Of a DNA stretch of 64,000 nucleotides, positions 8,528-16,658 are shown piece after piece. Location: positions 4,774,001-4,838,000 of the forward strand of contig NZ_AP023287.1 of the NCBI RefSeq assembly GCF_014218295.1, in the 5' to 3' direction. The stretch is from Mycolicibacterium litorale (GTDB lineage: Bacteria > Actinomycetota > Actinomycetes > Mycobacteriales > Mycobacteriaceae). Under the pieces are notes generated by a model. It had not been told where the DNA came from and did no database searches. It saw only the letters and a program-made list of their open reading frames with translations. Each line of letters begins with the position of its first letter. Within the stretch, counting starts at the first letter, position 1. The position numbers and the translations under genes are program-made.

Positions 8528-9241
8528 GTGACCTACCGGGAGATGCCCCCACCGCAGCCGCTGGCCGGGCTGGTGGAGTGCCTGTGGACGGCGTCCGGGC
8601 CGCGCCGGTCCCACGTCCTTCCCGACGGCTGCATGGATCTGATCGACATGGACGGCGCCGTGCTGGTCGCGGGACCGGACACGAAAGCGTTTCTCAGCGA
8701 ACACCGCTGTGAGCGCGTCTTCGGCATCCGGTTCCGCCCCGGGGTCCTGCCGCGGCTGCTGGCTGTGCCCGCCGCCGAACTGCGCGACCAGCGCGTCGCC
8801 CTGCCGGAGCTGCGCCCCGAGGCCGCCGGGAAGACGGTGCTGGGCGCCGCAGTCCACCTACTCGCCGAGGCACCCACTCGGGAGACCGCACCATGGCCGG
8901 TGGCGCAGCTGCATGCGATGACCGCCCGGCTGGCCGACGGCGCCGCGGTGGCCGACCTCGCCCGGGACTCGGGCTGGTCGCCGCGCACCCTGCAGCGCCA
9001 GTGCACCGCGGTGTACGGCTACGGACCCGCCATGCTGCGGCGGATCCTGCGGTTCCGGCGGGCGATGCGACTGCTCGGCGAGGGTCTGCCCGTGGCGGAG
9101 GCCGCGGCCCGCGCCGGTTACGCCGACCAGCCCCACCTGTACCGCGAGGTCCGCGAGTTCTCCGGTGTGCCGCTCGCTCAGCTCCGCAGCGGCGCGAACA
9201 GATCGACCGATGTGCCGTCGGGATCGGTGACGGTCGCATAG
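8528..9241 (+). CDS. AraC-family transcriptional regulator
   Basis: 237-residue regulator with a C-terminal AraC helix-turn-helix pair (about residues 140-220: VADLARDSGWSPRTLQRQCTAVYGYGPAMLRRILRFRRAM, then AAARAGYADQPHLYREVREFSGVPLAQLR). The N-terminal about 110 residues resemble the DUF6597-type sensor domain (VLPDGCMDLIDMDG, FGIRFRPGVLPRLL). GTG start at 8528, 52 bp after fadD17. Its 3' end overlaps the convergent VOC gene by 64 bp, a pairing often seen when the regulator controls its neighbour. Ligand unknown; no similarity to known sterol regulators is evident. Confidence 0.85.
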   Translation: MTYREMPPPQPLAGLVECLWTASGPRRSHVLPDGCMDLIDMDGAVLVAGPDTKAFLSEHRCERVFGIRFRPGVLPRLLAVPAAELRDQRVALPELRPEAAGKTVLGAAVHLLAEAPTRETAPWPVAQLHAMTARLADGAAVADLARDSGWSPRTLQRQCTAVYGYGPAMLRRILRFRRAMRLLGEGLPVAEAAARAGYADQPHLYREVREFSGVPLAQLRSGANRSTDVPSGSVTVA

Positions 9242-9573
9242 CGCTGGCCCCAGGGTGCGTCGAACGGTTCCAGCGGTCCGGGATAGCCTGCGCCGGTGAG
9301 CCGTTCGAACAGCGCGTCGACCTGCTCAGGGGCGGCCACGCCGAAGGCGATCGCCACCCGACCGCCGCCGTCGGGGGCCGTCCACCCGGGGTGCATCCCG
9401 GCGATGACCTCCTCGGTGTCGAAGGCCAGCCGGTTACCGCCGGGAAGTTCGATCTCGACGTGAGGTCCCTCGGCCGCGGGCACCGTGAGCCCGAGCAGCC
9501 GGTAGAACTCCAATGAGCGGTCGATGTCCTTCGCGACGATCTCGACGACCGTCGACGTCACCTGTATGTCCAT
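9178..9573 (-). CDS. VOC-family (glyoxalase/bleomycin-resistance fold) protein
   Basis: 131-residue single VOC module: beta-alpha-beta-beta-beta repeats beginning VTSTVVEIVAKDIDRSLEFYRLLGL and ending YATVTDPDGTSVDLFAPL. VOC proteins bind metals or small hydrophobic ligands and range from dioxygenases to drug-binding proteins; the reaction here cannot be deduced. ATG at 9573. It converges on, and overlaps by 64 bp, the AraC-family gene. No KstR box lies near it, so it is probably not part of the sterol regulon. Confidence 0.8.
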   Translation of the reverse strand: MDIQVTSTVVEIVAKDIDRSLEFYRLLGLTVPAAEGPHVEIELPGGNRLAFDTEEVIAGMHPGWTAPDGGGRVAIAFGVAAPEQVDALFERLTGAGYPGPLEPFDAPWGQRYATVTDPDGTSVDLFAPLRS

Positions 9574-9634
9574 ACCCCGAACGGTAGGCGCGGCCTCACC
9601 TCGGAGTCGTGAACGGATCGGACACTGCCCGCGA

Positions 9635-10756
9635 TCAGCCCTCGCGGATACGGTCCAGCCGGGTGCTCGCCGCGTCGAAGCCCGACACCAGTTCGGCGAT
9701 GATGTCGGCGACCGGCCGGATCTCGTTCATCCGGCCGACGATCTGACCGACCGGCATCGACACGGTGTCCGGGTTGTCGGACTCGTTCATCCGCTGGTGA
9801 GCTTCGCTGACGAGGATGTTCTGCAACGGCATCGGCAGTGGCTCCGGCGCGTCTGGGGCGTCCCAGGCCTCGGTCCACTTGGTCTTCAGCAGGCGGGCGG
9901 GCTTGCCGGTGTAGATGCGCCGCCGCACGGTGTCACTGGAGGTCGCCCGCAGCATCGCCTCCTGGATGGTCGACACCCCGCTCGGCTTGCGGTGTCCGAG
10001 ATCGTATTCCGCCGACGTCAGGAACGCCGAACCAATCCACACCCCGGACGCGCCGAGCGCGAGCGCCGCGGCGACCTGGCGGCCGGTCCCGATGCCGCCG
10101 GCGGCCAGCACCGGCGCCCTGCCGTCGAGCGCGTCGACGATCTCCGGCCACAGCACCATCGAGCCGATCTCACCTGTGTGCCCACCGGCCTCGTGGCCTT
10201 GGGCAACGACGATGTCGACGCCGTTGTCGACATGTCGCTGCGCATGTTTGGCGCTGCCGGCGAGTGCCGCGACGGGCACCCCGGCTTCGTGCACCTGGTC
10301 GATGACGTCCTTCGGCGGGGAACCCAGCGCGTTGGCGATCAACTTGATCGGATGCTTGAGCGCCACCTCGACGTGGCTGCGCGCCACCGAGTGCAGCCAG
10401 CCCAGCACACCCTCGTTGCGGTCCTCGTCCTCGAGCAGTGGCGGGACACCGAGGTCGGCGAGCGTCTTGTCGACGAATTCGCGGTGGCTCTGCGGGATCA
10501 GCTTGTTGATGTCGACCGCGGTGCCCTCGGTCGGGATCTTCGCCGGCATCACGACGTCGACGCCGTACGGTTTGCCGTCGGTGTTCTCGTCCATCCACTG
10601 CAGCACGTTCTCGAGGTCGTCGGCGTCGTTGAACCGCACACAACCCAGCACACCCATGCCACCGGCGCGGGTGACGGCGGCGGCCACCTTCTCCGACGGG
10701 GTGAAGACGAAGATCGGGTAGTCGATTCCGAAGCGGTCACACAGTTCGGTACGCAT
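9635..10756 (-). CDS. Nitronate-monooxygenase-like flavoprotein, coupled to fadD19
   Basis: 373-residue FMN-binding TIM-barrel protein of the nitronate monooxygenase / 2-nitropropane dioxygenase family. Visible are GGMGVLGCVRF near the N-terminus, VVAQGHEAGGHTGE (the phosphate/flavin region with the conserved His) and VLAAGGIGTGRQVAAALALGASGVWIGSAFL. Its ATG at 10756 begins two bases after the fadD19 stop, so it is very likely translated from the KstR-controlled fadD19 mRNA. It resembles the IpdC family of steroid-ring flavin enzymes. A sterol-CoA substrate is inferred from the operon; the reaction is unknown. Confidence 0.85.
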   Translation of the reverse strand: MRTELCDRFGIDYPIFVFTPSEKVAAAVTRAGGMGVLGCVRFNDADDLENVLQWMDENTDGKPYGVDVVMPAKIPTEGTAVDINKLIPQSHREFVDKTLADLGVPPLLEDEDRNEGVLGWLHSVARSHVEVALKHPIKLIANALGSPPKDVIDQVHEAGVPVAALAGSAKHAQRHVDNGVDIVVAQGHEAGGHTGEIGSMVLWPEIVDALDGRAPVLAAGGIGTGRQVAAALALGASGVWIGSAFLTSAEYDLGHRKPSGVSTIQEAMLRATSSDTVRRRIYTGKPARLLKTKWTEAWDAPDAPEPLPMPLQNILVSEAHQRMNESDNPDTVSMPVGQIVGRMNEIRPVADIIAELVSGFDAASTRLDRIREG

Positions 10757-10758
10757 GG

Positions 10759-12408
10759 CTATTTGACTCCAACATGATTGGCATGGGTCTCGTCGGCCGG
10801 ACGGGATTCGGTGTGGGCCTTGGCCCACCGGTAGTCGGGTTTGCCTGCGGGCGTGCGCTGGATCTCGTCGGCCCACCAGATCTTGCGCGGCACTTTGTAT
10901 CCCGCGATCTCCTTGCGCACGAACGCATCCAGTTCGGCCAGCGACGGGGTGGCCCCCTCGCGGCGCTGGATCACGGCGGCCACGCACTGGCCGTAGCGCT
11001 CGTCGGGGACGCCGACGACCAGCGCATCGAAGACGTCGTGGTGGCCCTTGAGAGCACCCTCGACCTCTTCGGGGTAGATCTTCTCGCCGCCGCTGTTGAT
11101 CGACTGCGAACCGCGCCCGAGCATCGTCACACTGCCGTCGGCCTCGACGGTGGCGTAGTCACCCGGGATCGCGTACCGCACACCGTTGATCGTGCGGAAT
11201 GTCTCGGCGGTCTTCTTCTCGTCCTTGTAGTAGCCGACGGGGATGTGACCGCGTTTGGCGATCATCCCCCGCACTCCGCTGCCCGGCTTCACCTCGTTGC
11301 CGTCGTCGTCGATGACGACGACGTTCTTGTCGATGGTGACGCGCGGGCCGCCGGTGTGGGTCTGCCCCTTGGTCACGACGCTCGAGCCGCCGAAGCCGGT
11401 CTCCGACGAACCGATGGAGTCGGTGATGATCCGGTTGGGCAGCAGTTCGAGCAACTGGTCCTTGAGCGCGGGCGAGAACAGCGCCGCGGTGCTGGCCAAC
11501 AGGAACAGGTTGGACAGATCGAACTCCTCGCCCTGCTCCTGGTGGGCCACCAGCGCGTCGAGCAGCGGGCGGGCCATCGCGTCACCGGTGAAGAACAGCA
11601 GGTTCACGTTGTGCTTCGCGCAGGTGCGCCACACCTCTTCGGGATCGAACTCGGGTACCAGGACCACGGTCTGCCCGGCGAACAGCGCCATCCAGGTGGC
11701 CGACTGCGTCGCGCCGTGGATCATCGGCGGGATCGGGTAGCGCACCATCGGGGCGTTCTCGGCGGCCTGCCTGGCCAGGCCGTACTCGTCGGCGATCGGC
11801 TCGCCGGTGGCGAAGTCGGTGCCGCCGAACAACACCCGGTAGATGTCCTCGTGGCGCCACATCACGCCCTTCGGGAAGCCGGTGGTGCCGCCGGTGTAGA
11901 GCAGGTAGATGTCGTCTTCGCTGCGCGGGCCGAAATCGCGCTCGGGCGAGCCCTGCTCCAGTGCGGTGTAGAACTCCACACCGCCGTAGCCGGAGAAGTC
12001 CTCGCTGCTGCCGTCCTCGATGACCAGCACGGTCTCGAGCCCGGGAATGTCGGGCAGCACGTTGGCGACCCGGGGGCTGTACTGGCGCTCGTGGATCAGC
12101 GCCACCATGTCGGAGTTGTCGAACAGATAGCGCAGTTCGCCCTCGACGTAGCGGAAGTTGACGTTGACCGCGATGGCGCCGGCCTTGACGATGCCGACCA
12201 TGCCGATCACGATCTCGATGCGGTTGCGGCAGTACAGGCCGACCTTGTCGTCCTTCTTCACGCCCCGGTCGATCAGGTAGTGCGCCAGGCGGTTGGCCTT
12301 CTCCTCGAGTTCGCCGTAGGTCAGCGTCTCGTCGCCGCTGATGATGGCGACACGGTCAGGCACGGCGTCGATGGCGTGCTCGGCAAGATCGGCAATGTTC
12401 AGGGCCAC
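10759..12408 (-). CDS. fadD19: FadD19, steroid C8 side-chain acyl-CoA ligase
   Basis: 549-residue AMP-forming ligase. The FadD19 family activates 3-oxo-cholest-4-en-26-oate and related long side chains, the first step of cholesterol side-chain beta-oxidation. P-loop LLYTGGTTGFPKGV, IGSSETGFGGS, and the hinge MLGRGSQSINSGGEKIYPEEVE are intact, as is the C-terminal Lys region AGYKVPRKIW. The start is GTG at 12408 (MALNIADLAEHAID). Divergent from echA19 across a KstR box at 12419, only 11 bases upstream of its start codon. The NMO-like gene follows after two bases. Confidence 0.94.
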   Translation of the reverse strand: MALNIADLAEHAIDAVPDRVAIISGDETLTYGELEEKANRLAHYLIDRGVKKDDKVGLYCRNRIEIVIGMVGIVKAGAIAVNVNFRYVEGELRYLFDNSDMVALIHERQYSPRVANVLPDIPGLETVLVIEDGSSEDFSGYGGVEFYTALEQGSPERDFGPRSEDDIYLLYTGGTTGFPKGVMWRHEDIYRVLFGGTDFATGEPIADEYGLARQAAENAPMVRYPIPPMIHGATQSATWMALFAGQTVVLVPEFDPEEVWRTCAKHNVNLLFFTGDAMARPLLDALVAHQEQGEEFDLSNLFLLASTAALFSPALKDQLLELLPNRIITDSIGSSETGFGGSSVVTKGQTHTGGPRVTIDKNVVVIDDDGNEVKPGSGVRGMIAKRGHIPVGYYKDEKKTAETFRTINGVRYAIPGDYATVEADGSVTMLGRGSQSINSGGEKIYPEEVEGALKGHHDVFDALVVGVPDERYGQCVAAVIQRREGATPSLAELDAFVRKEIAGYKVPRKIWWADEIQRTPAGKPDYRWAKAHTESRPADETHANHVGVK

Positions 12409-12418
12409 GAACCCAAAT

Positions 12419-12432
12419 TAGAACGTGTTACA
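12419..12432. promoter_or_regulatory. KstR box, fadD19/echA19 divergent promoter
   Basis: TAGAACGTGTTACA in the 68-bp gap between the divergent fadD19 and echA19 start codons; identical to the box at 4605. Confidence 0.9.
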
Positions 12433-12476
12433 TTTCCTGACAAGTCTGTGGCATCGATGCTGGAAGGCGGACACTT

Positions 12477-13277
12477 GTGACTGAGCCGGAGAAGGGCCCC
12501 GACGCACTCGTTGAACAGCGCGGACACACACTCGTGGTGACGCTGAACCGGCCCGAGGCGCGCAACGCACTGTCGACTGAGATGCTCTCGATCATGGTCG
12601 AGGCGTGGGACCGCGTCGACAGCGATCCGGAGATCCGCTCGTGCATCCTCACCGGGGCCGGCGGCTACTTCTGCGCCGGGATGGACCTCAAGGCCGCGAC
12701 GGCCAAACCGCCGGGCGACTCGTTCAAGGACGGCAGCTACGACCCGTCGCGCATCGACGGTCTGCTCAAGGGGCGCCGGCTGACCAAACCGCTGATCGCC
12801 GCCGTCGAGGGCCCCGCGATCGCGGGTGGCACCGAGATCCTGCAGGGCACCGACATCCGCATCGCCGGTGAGAGCGCGAAATTCGGAATCTCCGAGGCGA
12901 AGTGGAGCCTGTATCCGATGGGCGGATCGGCGGTGCGGTTGGTCCGCCAGATCCCGTACACCATCGCCTGCGATCTGCTGTTGACCGGACGCCACATCAC
13001 CGCGGCCGAGGCGCTCGAGTACGGGCTGATCGGTCACGTCGTTCCGGACGGCACCGCACTGGACAAGGCGCTCGAGATCGCCGAGGTGATCAACAACAAC
13101 GGCCCGCTGGCGGTGCAGGCGATCCTGCGGTCGATCCGCGAGACCGAGGGTCTGCACGAGAACGACGCGTTCAAGATCGACACCAAGATCGGTATCGAGG
13201 TGTTCCTCTCCGAAGACGCCAAGGAGGGCCCGCGGGCCTTCAAGGAGAAGCGGGCGCCGAACTTCAAGATGAAGTAG
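12477..13277 (+). CDS. echA19: EchA19, steroid enoyl-CoA hydratase
   Basis: 266-residue crotonase-fold hydratase. Oxyanion-hole segments [12 protein letters not shown] and AIAGGTEI are present, with the acidic residues around [21 protein letters not shown]. The M. tuberculosis orthologue hydrates the C22-C23 double bond of 3-oxochol-4,22-diene-24-oyl-CoA, giving the substrate of Hsd4A/ChsB1. GTG start at 12477; KstR box at 12419. The following 15 bp lead directly into a 56-bp palindromic repeat. Confidence 0.93.
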   Translation: MTEPEKGPDALVEQRGHTLVVTLNRPEARNALSTEMLSIMVEAWDRVDSDPEIRSCILTGAGGYFCAGMDLKAATAKPPGDSFKDGSYDPSRIDGLLKGRRLTKPLIAAVEGPAIAGGTEILQGTDIRIAGESAKFGISEAKWSLYPMGGSAVRLVRQIPYTIACDLLLTGRHITAAEALEYGLIGHVVPDGTALDKALEIAEVINNNGPLAVQAILRSIRETEGLHENDAFKIDTKIGIEVFLSEDAKEGPRAFKEKRAPNFKMK

Positions 13278-13291
13278 GGGTGGTTCCCCGC

Positions 13292-13347
13292 CGAACGTGC
13301 GGTGAATGCGACTTTTCGCCCGATTTCTCGCACTGAGCGCACGCTCG
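13292..13347 (+). repeat. 56-bp palindromic element, left copy
   Basis: Begins CGAACGTGCG and ends CGCACGCTCG. The outer 20-base arms pair at 16 of 20 positions, so it can fold as a long imperfect hairpin. It aligns without gaps to the reverse complement of 14210-14265 at 45 of 56 positions, including a fully conserved GATTTCTCGC core. It lies between echA19 and the DUF559-type gene. Confidence 0.85.
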
Positions 13348-13381
13348 ACGCGCTGTCGGTACCCCTCGGCACACTCCCCGC

Positions 13382-14218
13382 ATGGGGGAGCCATTCATCG
13401 GCAGTGAGGCCATCGCGTCGGGCGCGCTGACGCCCTACGCGCTGCGCAGTCGTTTCCGCGCGATCTACCCGGACGTCTACGTGCCGCCGGACCTCGAAGT
13501 GACAGCGACCCAACGCGCTGAGGCAGCGTGGCTGTGGACGCACCGCCAGGGCGTGGTCGCCGGCCGGTCGGCGGCGGCGATGCACGGCGCGAGATGGGTC
13601 GACGCCTCGAAGCCGGCCGAGGTGCTGTGGCCCAACCGCCGCCCGCCGCCCGGCCTGCGGACGTGGTCGGACCGCGTAGGCGACGACGAAGTCGAGATGG
13701 TCGACGGTGTCCGGGTCACGACACCGGCCCGCACCGCACTCGACATCGCGGCGCGATACCCGTTCGGCCGGGCGGTCGCGGCGATCGACGCGCTCGCCCG
13801 CGCCACACACCTCAAGGTCCCCGATGTCGAACTCCTGGCCGAGCGGTACCGCGGCCGCCGCGGAATCCGCAACGCGCACAACGCCCTCGGCCTCGTCGAC
13901 CCGGGCGCCGAATCCCCCAGGGAGACGTGGCTGCGGCTACTGGTCGTCCGCAACGGCTTCCCTGCCCCGCAGACCCAGATCCCGGTGTACGACGGATACG
14001 GCCAACTCGTCGCCGTCGTGGACATGGGCTGGCAGGACATCAAGGTGGCCCTGGACTACGAAGGCTCCCACCATCTCGGGCCGGACCGGTTCAACAAGGA
14101 CATCCATCGCCACGAGGCAATCACCGAACTCGGGTGGATCGACATCCGGGTCACCTCACGCGACACCGAGGGCGGCATCATCGCCAGGCTGAGATCCGCA
14201 TGGCGCCAGCGAGCGTGA
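13382..14218 (+). CDS. AbiEi/DUF559-like protein with nuclease-fold C-terminus
   Basis: 278 residues. The N-terminal about 60 residues look like the winged-helix found in AbiEi-type antitoxins (SGALTPYALRSRFRAIYPDVYVPP). The C-terminal about 100 residues resemble the DUF559 / Vsr-like PD-(D/E)xK fold: E177 and E181, D214 in AVVDMGW, then the KVALDYEGSHH strand with E227, and GWIDIRVT. Two inverted 56-bp palindromes bracket it, and the right one supplies its stop codon. No paired toxin gene is next to it. Function unknown; a nuclease role is inference from fold motifs. Confidence 0.8.
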   Translation: MGEPFIGSEAIASGALTPYALRSRFRAIYPDVYVPPDLEVTATQRAEAAWLWTHRQGVVAGRSAAAMHGARWVDASKPAEVLWPNRRPPPGLRTWSDRVGDDEVEMVDGVRVTTPARTALDIAARYPFGRAVAAIDALARATHLKVPDVELLAERYRGRRGIRNAHNALGLVDPGAESPRETWLRLLVVRNGFPAPQTQIPVYDGYGQLVAVVDMGWQDIKVALDYEGSHHLGPDRFNKDIHRHEAITELGWIDIRVTSRDTEGGIIARLRSAWRQRA

Positions 14219-14265
14219 GCCCACTGCGAGAAATCCGGCCGAAATTCGCAGTGGGCGCACGTTCG
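14210..14265 (-). repeat. 56-bp palindromic element, right copy (inverted)
   Basis: Reverse-complement partner of 13292-13347. Its inner arms GCCCACTGCGA and TCGCAGTGGGC are perfectly complementary; the outer 20-base arms match at 18 of 20. The DUF559-like gene's TGA stop (14216-14218) lies inside it. The element abuts the 3' end of the small secreted-protein gene (14275). Confidence 0.88.
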
Positions 14266-14274
14266 GGGTGAACG

Positions 14275-14553
14275 TCAGCGGTAGTGGCCGTGGAACACGT
14301 AGGGCCGCGGCGCGAACCAGGGGCCGTAGTGCGGCCGCGGGCCGTGGAACGGGTGACCCGGGTGAAACCAGGGACGGTACTCGGCGAATCCGGTGTCCAC
14401 CGCCGCGACGTGGGCTGCGGACACGGCCGTCGGGGCCGGCACCGCCGCCTGCGCCGCCCCACTCCCCATGCCGACCGTCACGGCGAGCACGCCGCCGCAC
14501 AGCATCGCACCACCGACCGACCGACGCACACGGTGCGTATGACCGACATTCAT
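14275..14553 (-). CDS. Small secreted His/Pro-rich protein
   Basis: 92-residue protein with a Sec signal peptide: positively charged start MNVGHTHRVRR, hydrophobic core GAMLCGGVLAVTVGMGSG and a likely cleavage after AAQA (about residue 36). The mature part is rich in His, Pro, Trp and Tyr (WFHPGHPFHGPRPHYGPW), which might bind metal. ATG at 14553 is supported by AAGGAG eight bases upstream. Unrelated to the flanking catabolic genes and of unknown function. Confidence 0.7.
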   Translation of the reverse strand: MNVGHTHRVRRSVGGAMLCGGVLAVTVGMGSGAAQAAVPAPTAVSAAHVAAVDTGFAEYRPWFHPGHPFHGPRPHYGPWFAPRPYVFHGHYR

Positions 14554-14645
14554 GTCTTGCTCCTTCATCGCTGATGAACAGTCGATGACAACAAGCTTCG
14601 GCTCCCACCGTGCGGCGGGAGTGGGAAAGGAGTGGGAGGTGGCTG

Positions 14646-15857
14646 TCAGTCGAGAACGCGCTTGGTCGGCGTGAACACCACCGGCATCGATTCTGGGCCG
14701 CTGACGAAGTTCGCCGGGCGCAGCGGCACCGCGGCGTCGTCGGCGAGCCGTAGATCCGGCAACCGTTGCAACACCTTCGTCAGCATCAGCCGAAGCTCCA
14801 ACCGGGCCAGCTGGTTGCCGAGGCAGAAGTGGGTGCCGAAGCCGAAGGCCACGTGGCTGTTGGGGTTCCGGTCGATGTTGAAGGACTCGGGGCTGTCGAA
14901 TACAGCTTCGTCGAAGTTCGCCGACTCGAACATCAGCATGATCTTCTCGCCCGAGCGCAACTCCGTGCCGTGGAACTCGGTGTCGGCGGTGAGCGTGCGG
15001 CACATGTTCTTCACCGGCGACGTCCAGCGCAGCATCTCCTCGATGGCCCCCGGCAACAGGTCCACGTCGGCGACCAACCGCTCCCACTGATCGCGGTGCC
15101 GCAGGATCTGCTCGGTGCCGCCGGACAGCGTGTGCCGTGTCGTCTCGTCGCCGCCGATCAGGATGAGCAGCGTCTCGAACACGATCTCGTCGTCGGTCAT
15201 CCGCGAACCCTCGACCTCGGCGTTGACGAGCACCGAGAACAGGTCGTCGGTCGGTTCGGCCCGCCGCTTGGCGATGACATCCATCGTGAACGCGGTGTAG
15301 GCGGCGAACGTGTCCATCAGCTTCTGGATCACCAGTTCGTCGACGTGCGAACTCAATCCGCACACCAGGTCGTCGGACCAGGTGAGCAGCATCTCGCGCT
15401 CCTCGGGCAGCACGCCCAGCATGTCGCCGATCACGGCCATCGGCAGCGGGGCGGCGATGTCGCGGACGAAGTCGCACTCCCCGCGCTCGCACACCGCATC
15501 GATCAGCGTGTCGCACAACCGCTCGATCGAGGGCACCTTGTCCATGACCCGCTTACGGGTGAACCCGGAGTTGACGAGTTTGCGCCGCAACAGGTGCGCG
15601 GGGTCGTCCATGTCGATCATGTACGGCATCCCGGGCTGGTCGGGCCGGATACCGCCGGTCGACGAGAAGAGCTCGGGGTTGCGCTCCGCGTCCAGCACGG
15701 CCTGATACGTGGTGGCCGCCGCCAGCCCGTTGCGGTCGCGGAACACCGGCTGGTTGGCCCGCATCCAGCGGTAGGCCTCACGTGCGGCCGGCCCGTCGGC
15801 GTAGAACGTGCCGTCGGTCAGGTCGACGTCCGGTTTGGTGCTCAACGTCTGCGTCAT
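14646..15857 (-). CDS. cyp142: CYP142, steroid C26/C27 monooxygenase
   Basis: 403-residue cytochrome P450. I-helix GGDETTRHT, ExxR in the EEMLRW region upstream of SPVKNMCR, and heme loop FGFGTHFCLG with the Cys ligand. CYP142 oxidises the terminal side-chain carbon of cholesterol/cholestenone and is partly redundant with CYP125, also in this window. ATG at 15857 overlaps the upstream Rv3519-like stop by four bases (ATGA), so both are translated from the KstR-regulated message starting at about 16620. Confidence 0.93.
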   Translation of the reverse strand: MTQTLSTKPDVDLTDGTFYADGPAAREAYRWMRANQPVFRDRNGLAAATTYQAVLDAERNPELFSSTGGIRPDQPGMPYMIDMDDPAHLLRRKLVNSGFTRKRVMDKVPSIERLCDTLIDAVCERGECDFVRDIAAPLPMAVIGDMLGVLPEEREMLLTWSDDLVCGLSSHVDELVIQKLMDTFAAYTAFTMDVIAKRRAEPTDDLFSVLVNAEVEGSRMTDDEIVFETLLILIGGDETTRHTLSGGTEQILRHRDQWERLVADVDLLPGAIEEMLRWTSPVKNMCRTLTADTEFHGTELRSGEKIMLMFESANFDEAVFDSPESFNIDRNPNSHVAFGFGTHFCLGNQLARLELRLMLTKVLQRLPDLRLADDAAVPLRPANFVSGPESMPVVFTPTKRVLD

Positions 15858-16615
15858 CGAATCTCCTGTGCATCACCGAATGTCATCTCGACATTGGCAG
15901 ACGCCTGGCTGGCGATGGCCCGTTTCGGTAAACCCAGTGCGGCGAGTTCCCGGGCATAGGGGTGGTCCCCCAGCCGCAGACGCGCCCCGCCGAGCCGCGC
16001 CGACATCCCGGTGTTGCGCATCTCCCAGGGGATCTCACGCGTGACGCCGTCGAGACAGCTGTAGGTCCTGAGCACCTGCGGTCGCGCGGTGAGCGCCGAC
16101 GGGATCGGCACGCCGCGACCGAACTCGATCCCCGCCACGAGTTTGCCGTCGACGGTGACGTCGAAGTCGAACGTCGGCGTCTCGCGGACGCGGAAGTCGG
16201 CCATCACCTTCGGGAAGCCCCAGATGCGCCGGCCCGCCTCCAGCGTGAAGGTCTGGTCGACGGGCAGGTGGTGGATGAACGCCGCCGCGGAGGCGAGTGC
16301 CCGAGGCCCCTTGGCCGACGAACCCGGCGGGTTCACCATCACCGCCGTGCCGAATTCGTGGTACTGCCCGAGGTCGCCGTCGACGTAGCGCACCAGCATC
16401 AGCATGACGACCGTGCGGCCGGGCAGGTATTCGCACACCGGCAGGCCGGAGTAGTCGATCATGCGCTGCGCCGCGGACGCGGCGACGGAGAACATCGCGA
16501 CGTGGGTGTTGGCTTTACGGATGCGCACCGGCATGGTGAGCACGGTGTCTTGGATCGTGTGTTGCGAGGTGGATGAGCGCTCGCGCGAAGACCCTGAGGC
16601 GGTGGTATCCGTCAT
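15854..16615 (-). CDS. Acetoacetate-decarboxylase-like protein (Rv3519 family)
   Basis: 253 residues. Most of the protein (from about residue 30, MPVRIRKANTHVAMFSV) is an acetoacetate decarboxylase-like beta-cone, with RRIWGFPKVMADF matching the segment that precedes and carries the family Lys. The reaction in sterol degradation is unknown. ATG at 16615 lies ten bases from a perfect-arm KstR box. The N-terminal SSRERSSTS stretch is encoded by an inverted copy of the 18-bp junction element (16573-16590), so this extension may be recent and non-conserved. Operon with cyp142. Confidence 0.83.
   Translation of the reverse strand: MTDTTASGSSRERSSTSQHTIQDTVLTMPVRIRKANTHVAMFSVAASAAQRMIDYSGLPVCEYLPGRTVVMLMLVRYVDGDLGQYHEFGTAVMVNPPGSSAKGPRALASAAAFIHHLPVDQTFTLEAGRRIWGFPKVMADFRVRETPTFDFDVTVDGKLVAGIEFGRGVPIPSALTARPQVLRTYSCLDGVTREIPWEMRNTGMSARLGGARLRLGDHPYARELAALGLPKRAIASQASANVEMTFGDAQEIR
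16573..16590 (+). repeat. 18-bp junction element, copy 2 (inside a CDS)
   Basis: ATGAGCGCTCGCGCGAAG, one mismatch to the copies at 279-296 and 19831-19848. Here it lies antisense within the first codons of the Rv3519-like gene rather than between two genes. Confidence 0.65.
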
Positions 16616-16624
16616 CCGGTCAAT

Positions 16625-16640
16625 CTAGAACGTGTTCTAG
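16625..16640. promoter_or_regulatory. KstR box, Rv3519-cyp142 promoter
   Basis: CTAGAACGTGTTCTAG: 7-bp perfect arms around the central GT, the most symmetric KstR site in the window together with 34277-34292. It is ten bases upstream of the Rv3519-like ATG, in the gap that also contains the 3' end of the LLM gene at 16659. Confidence 0.93.
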
Positions 16641-16658
16641 ACAACTCGCAAGAAGTGT

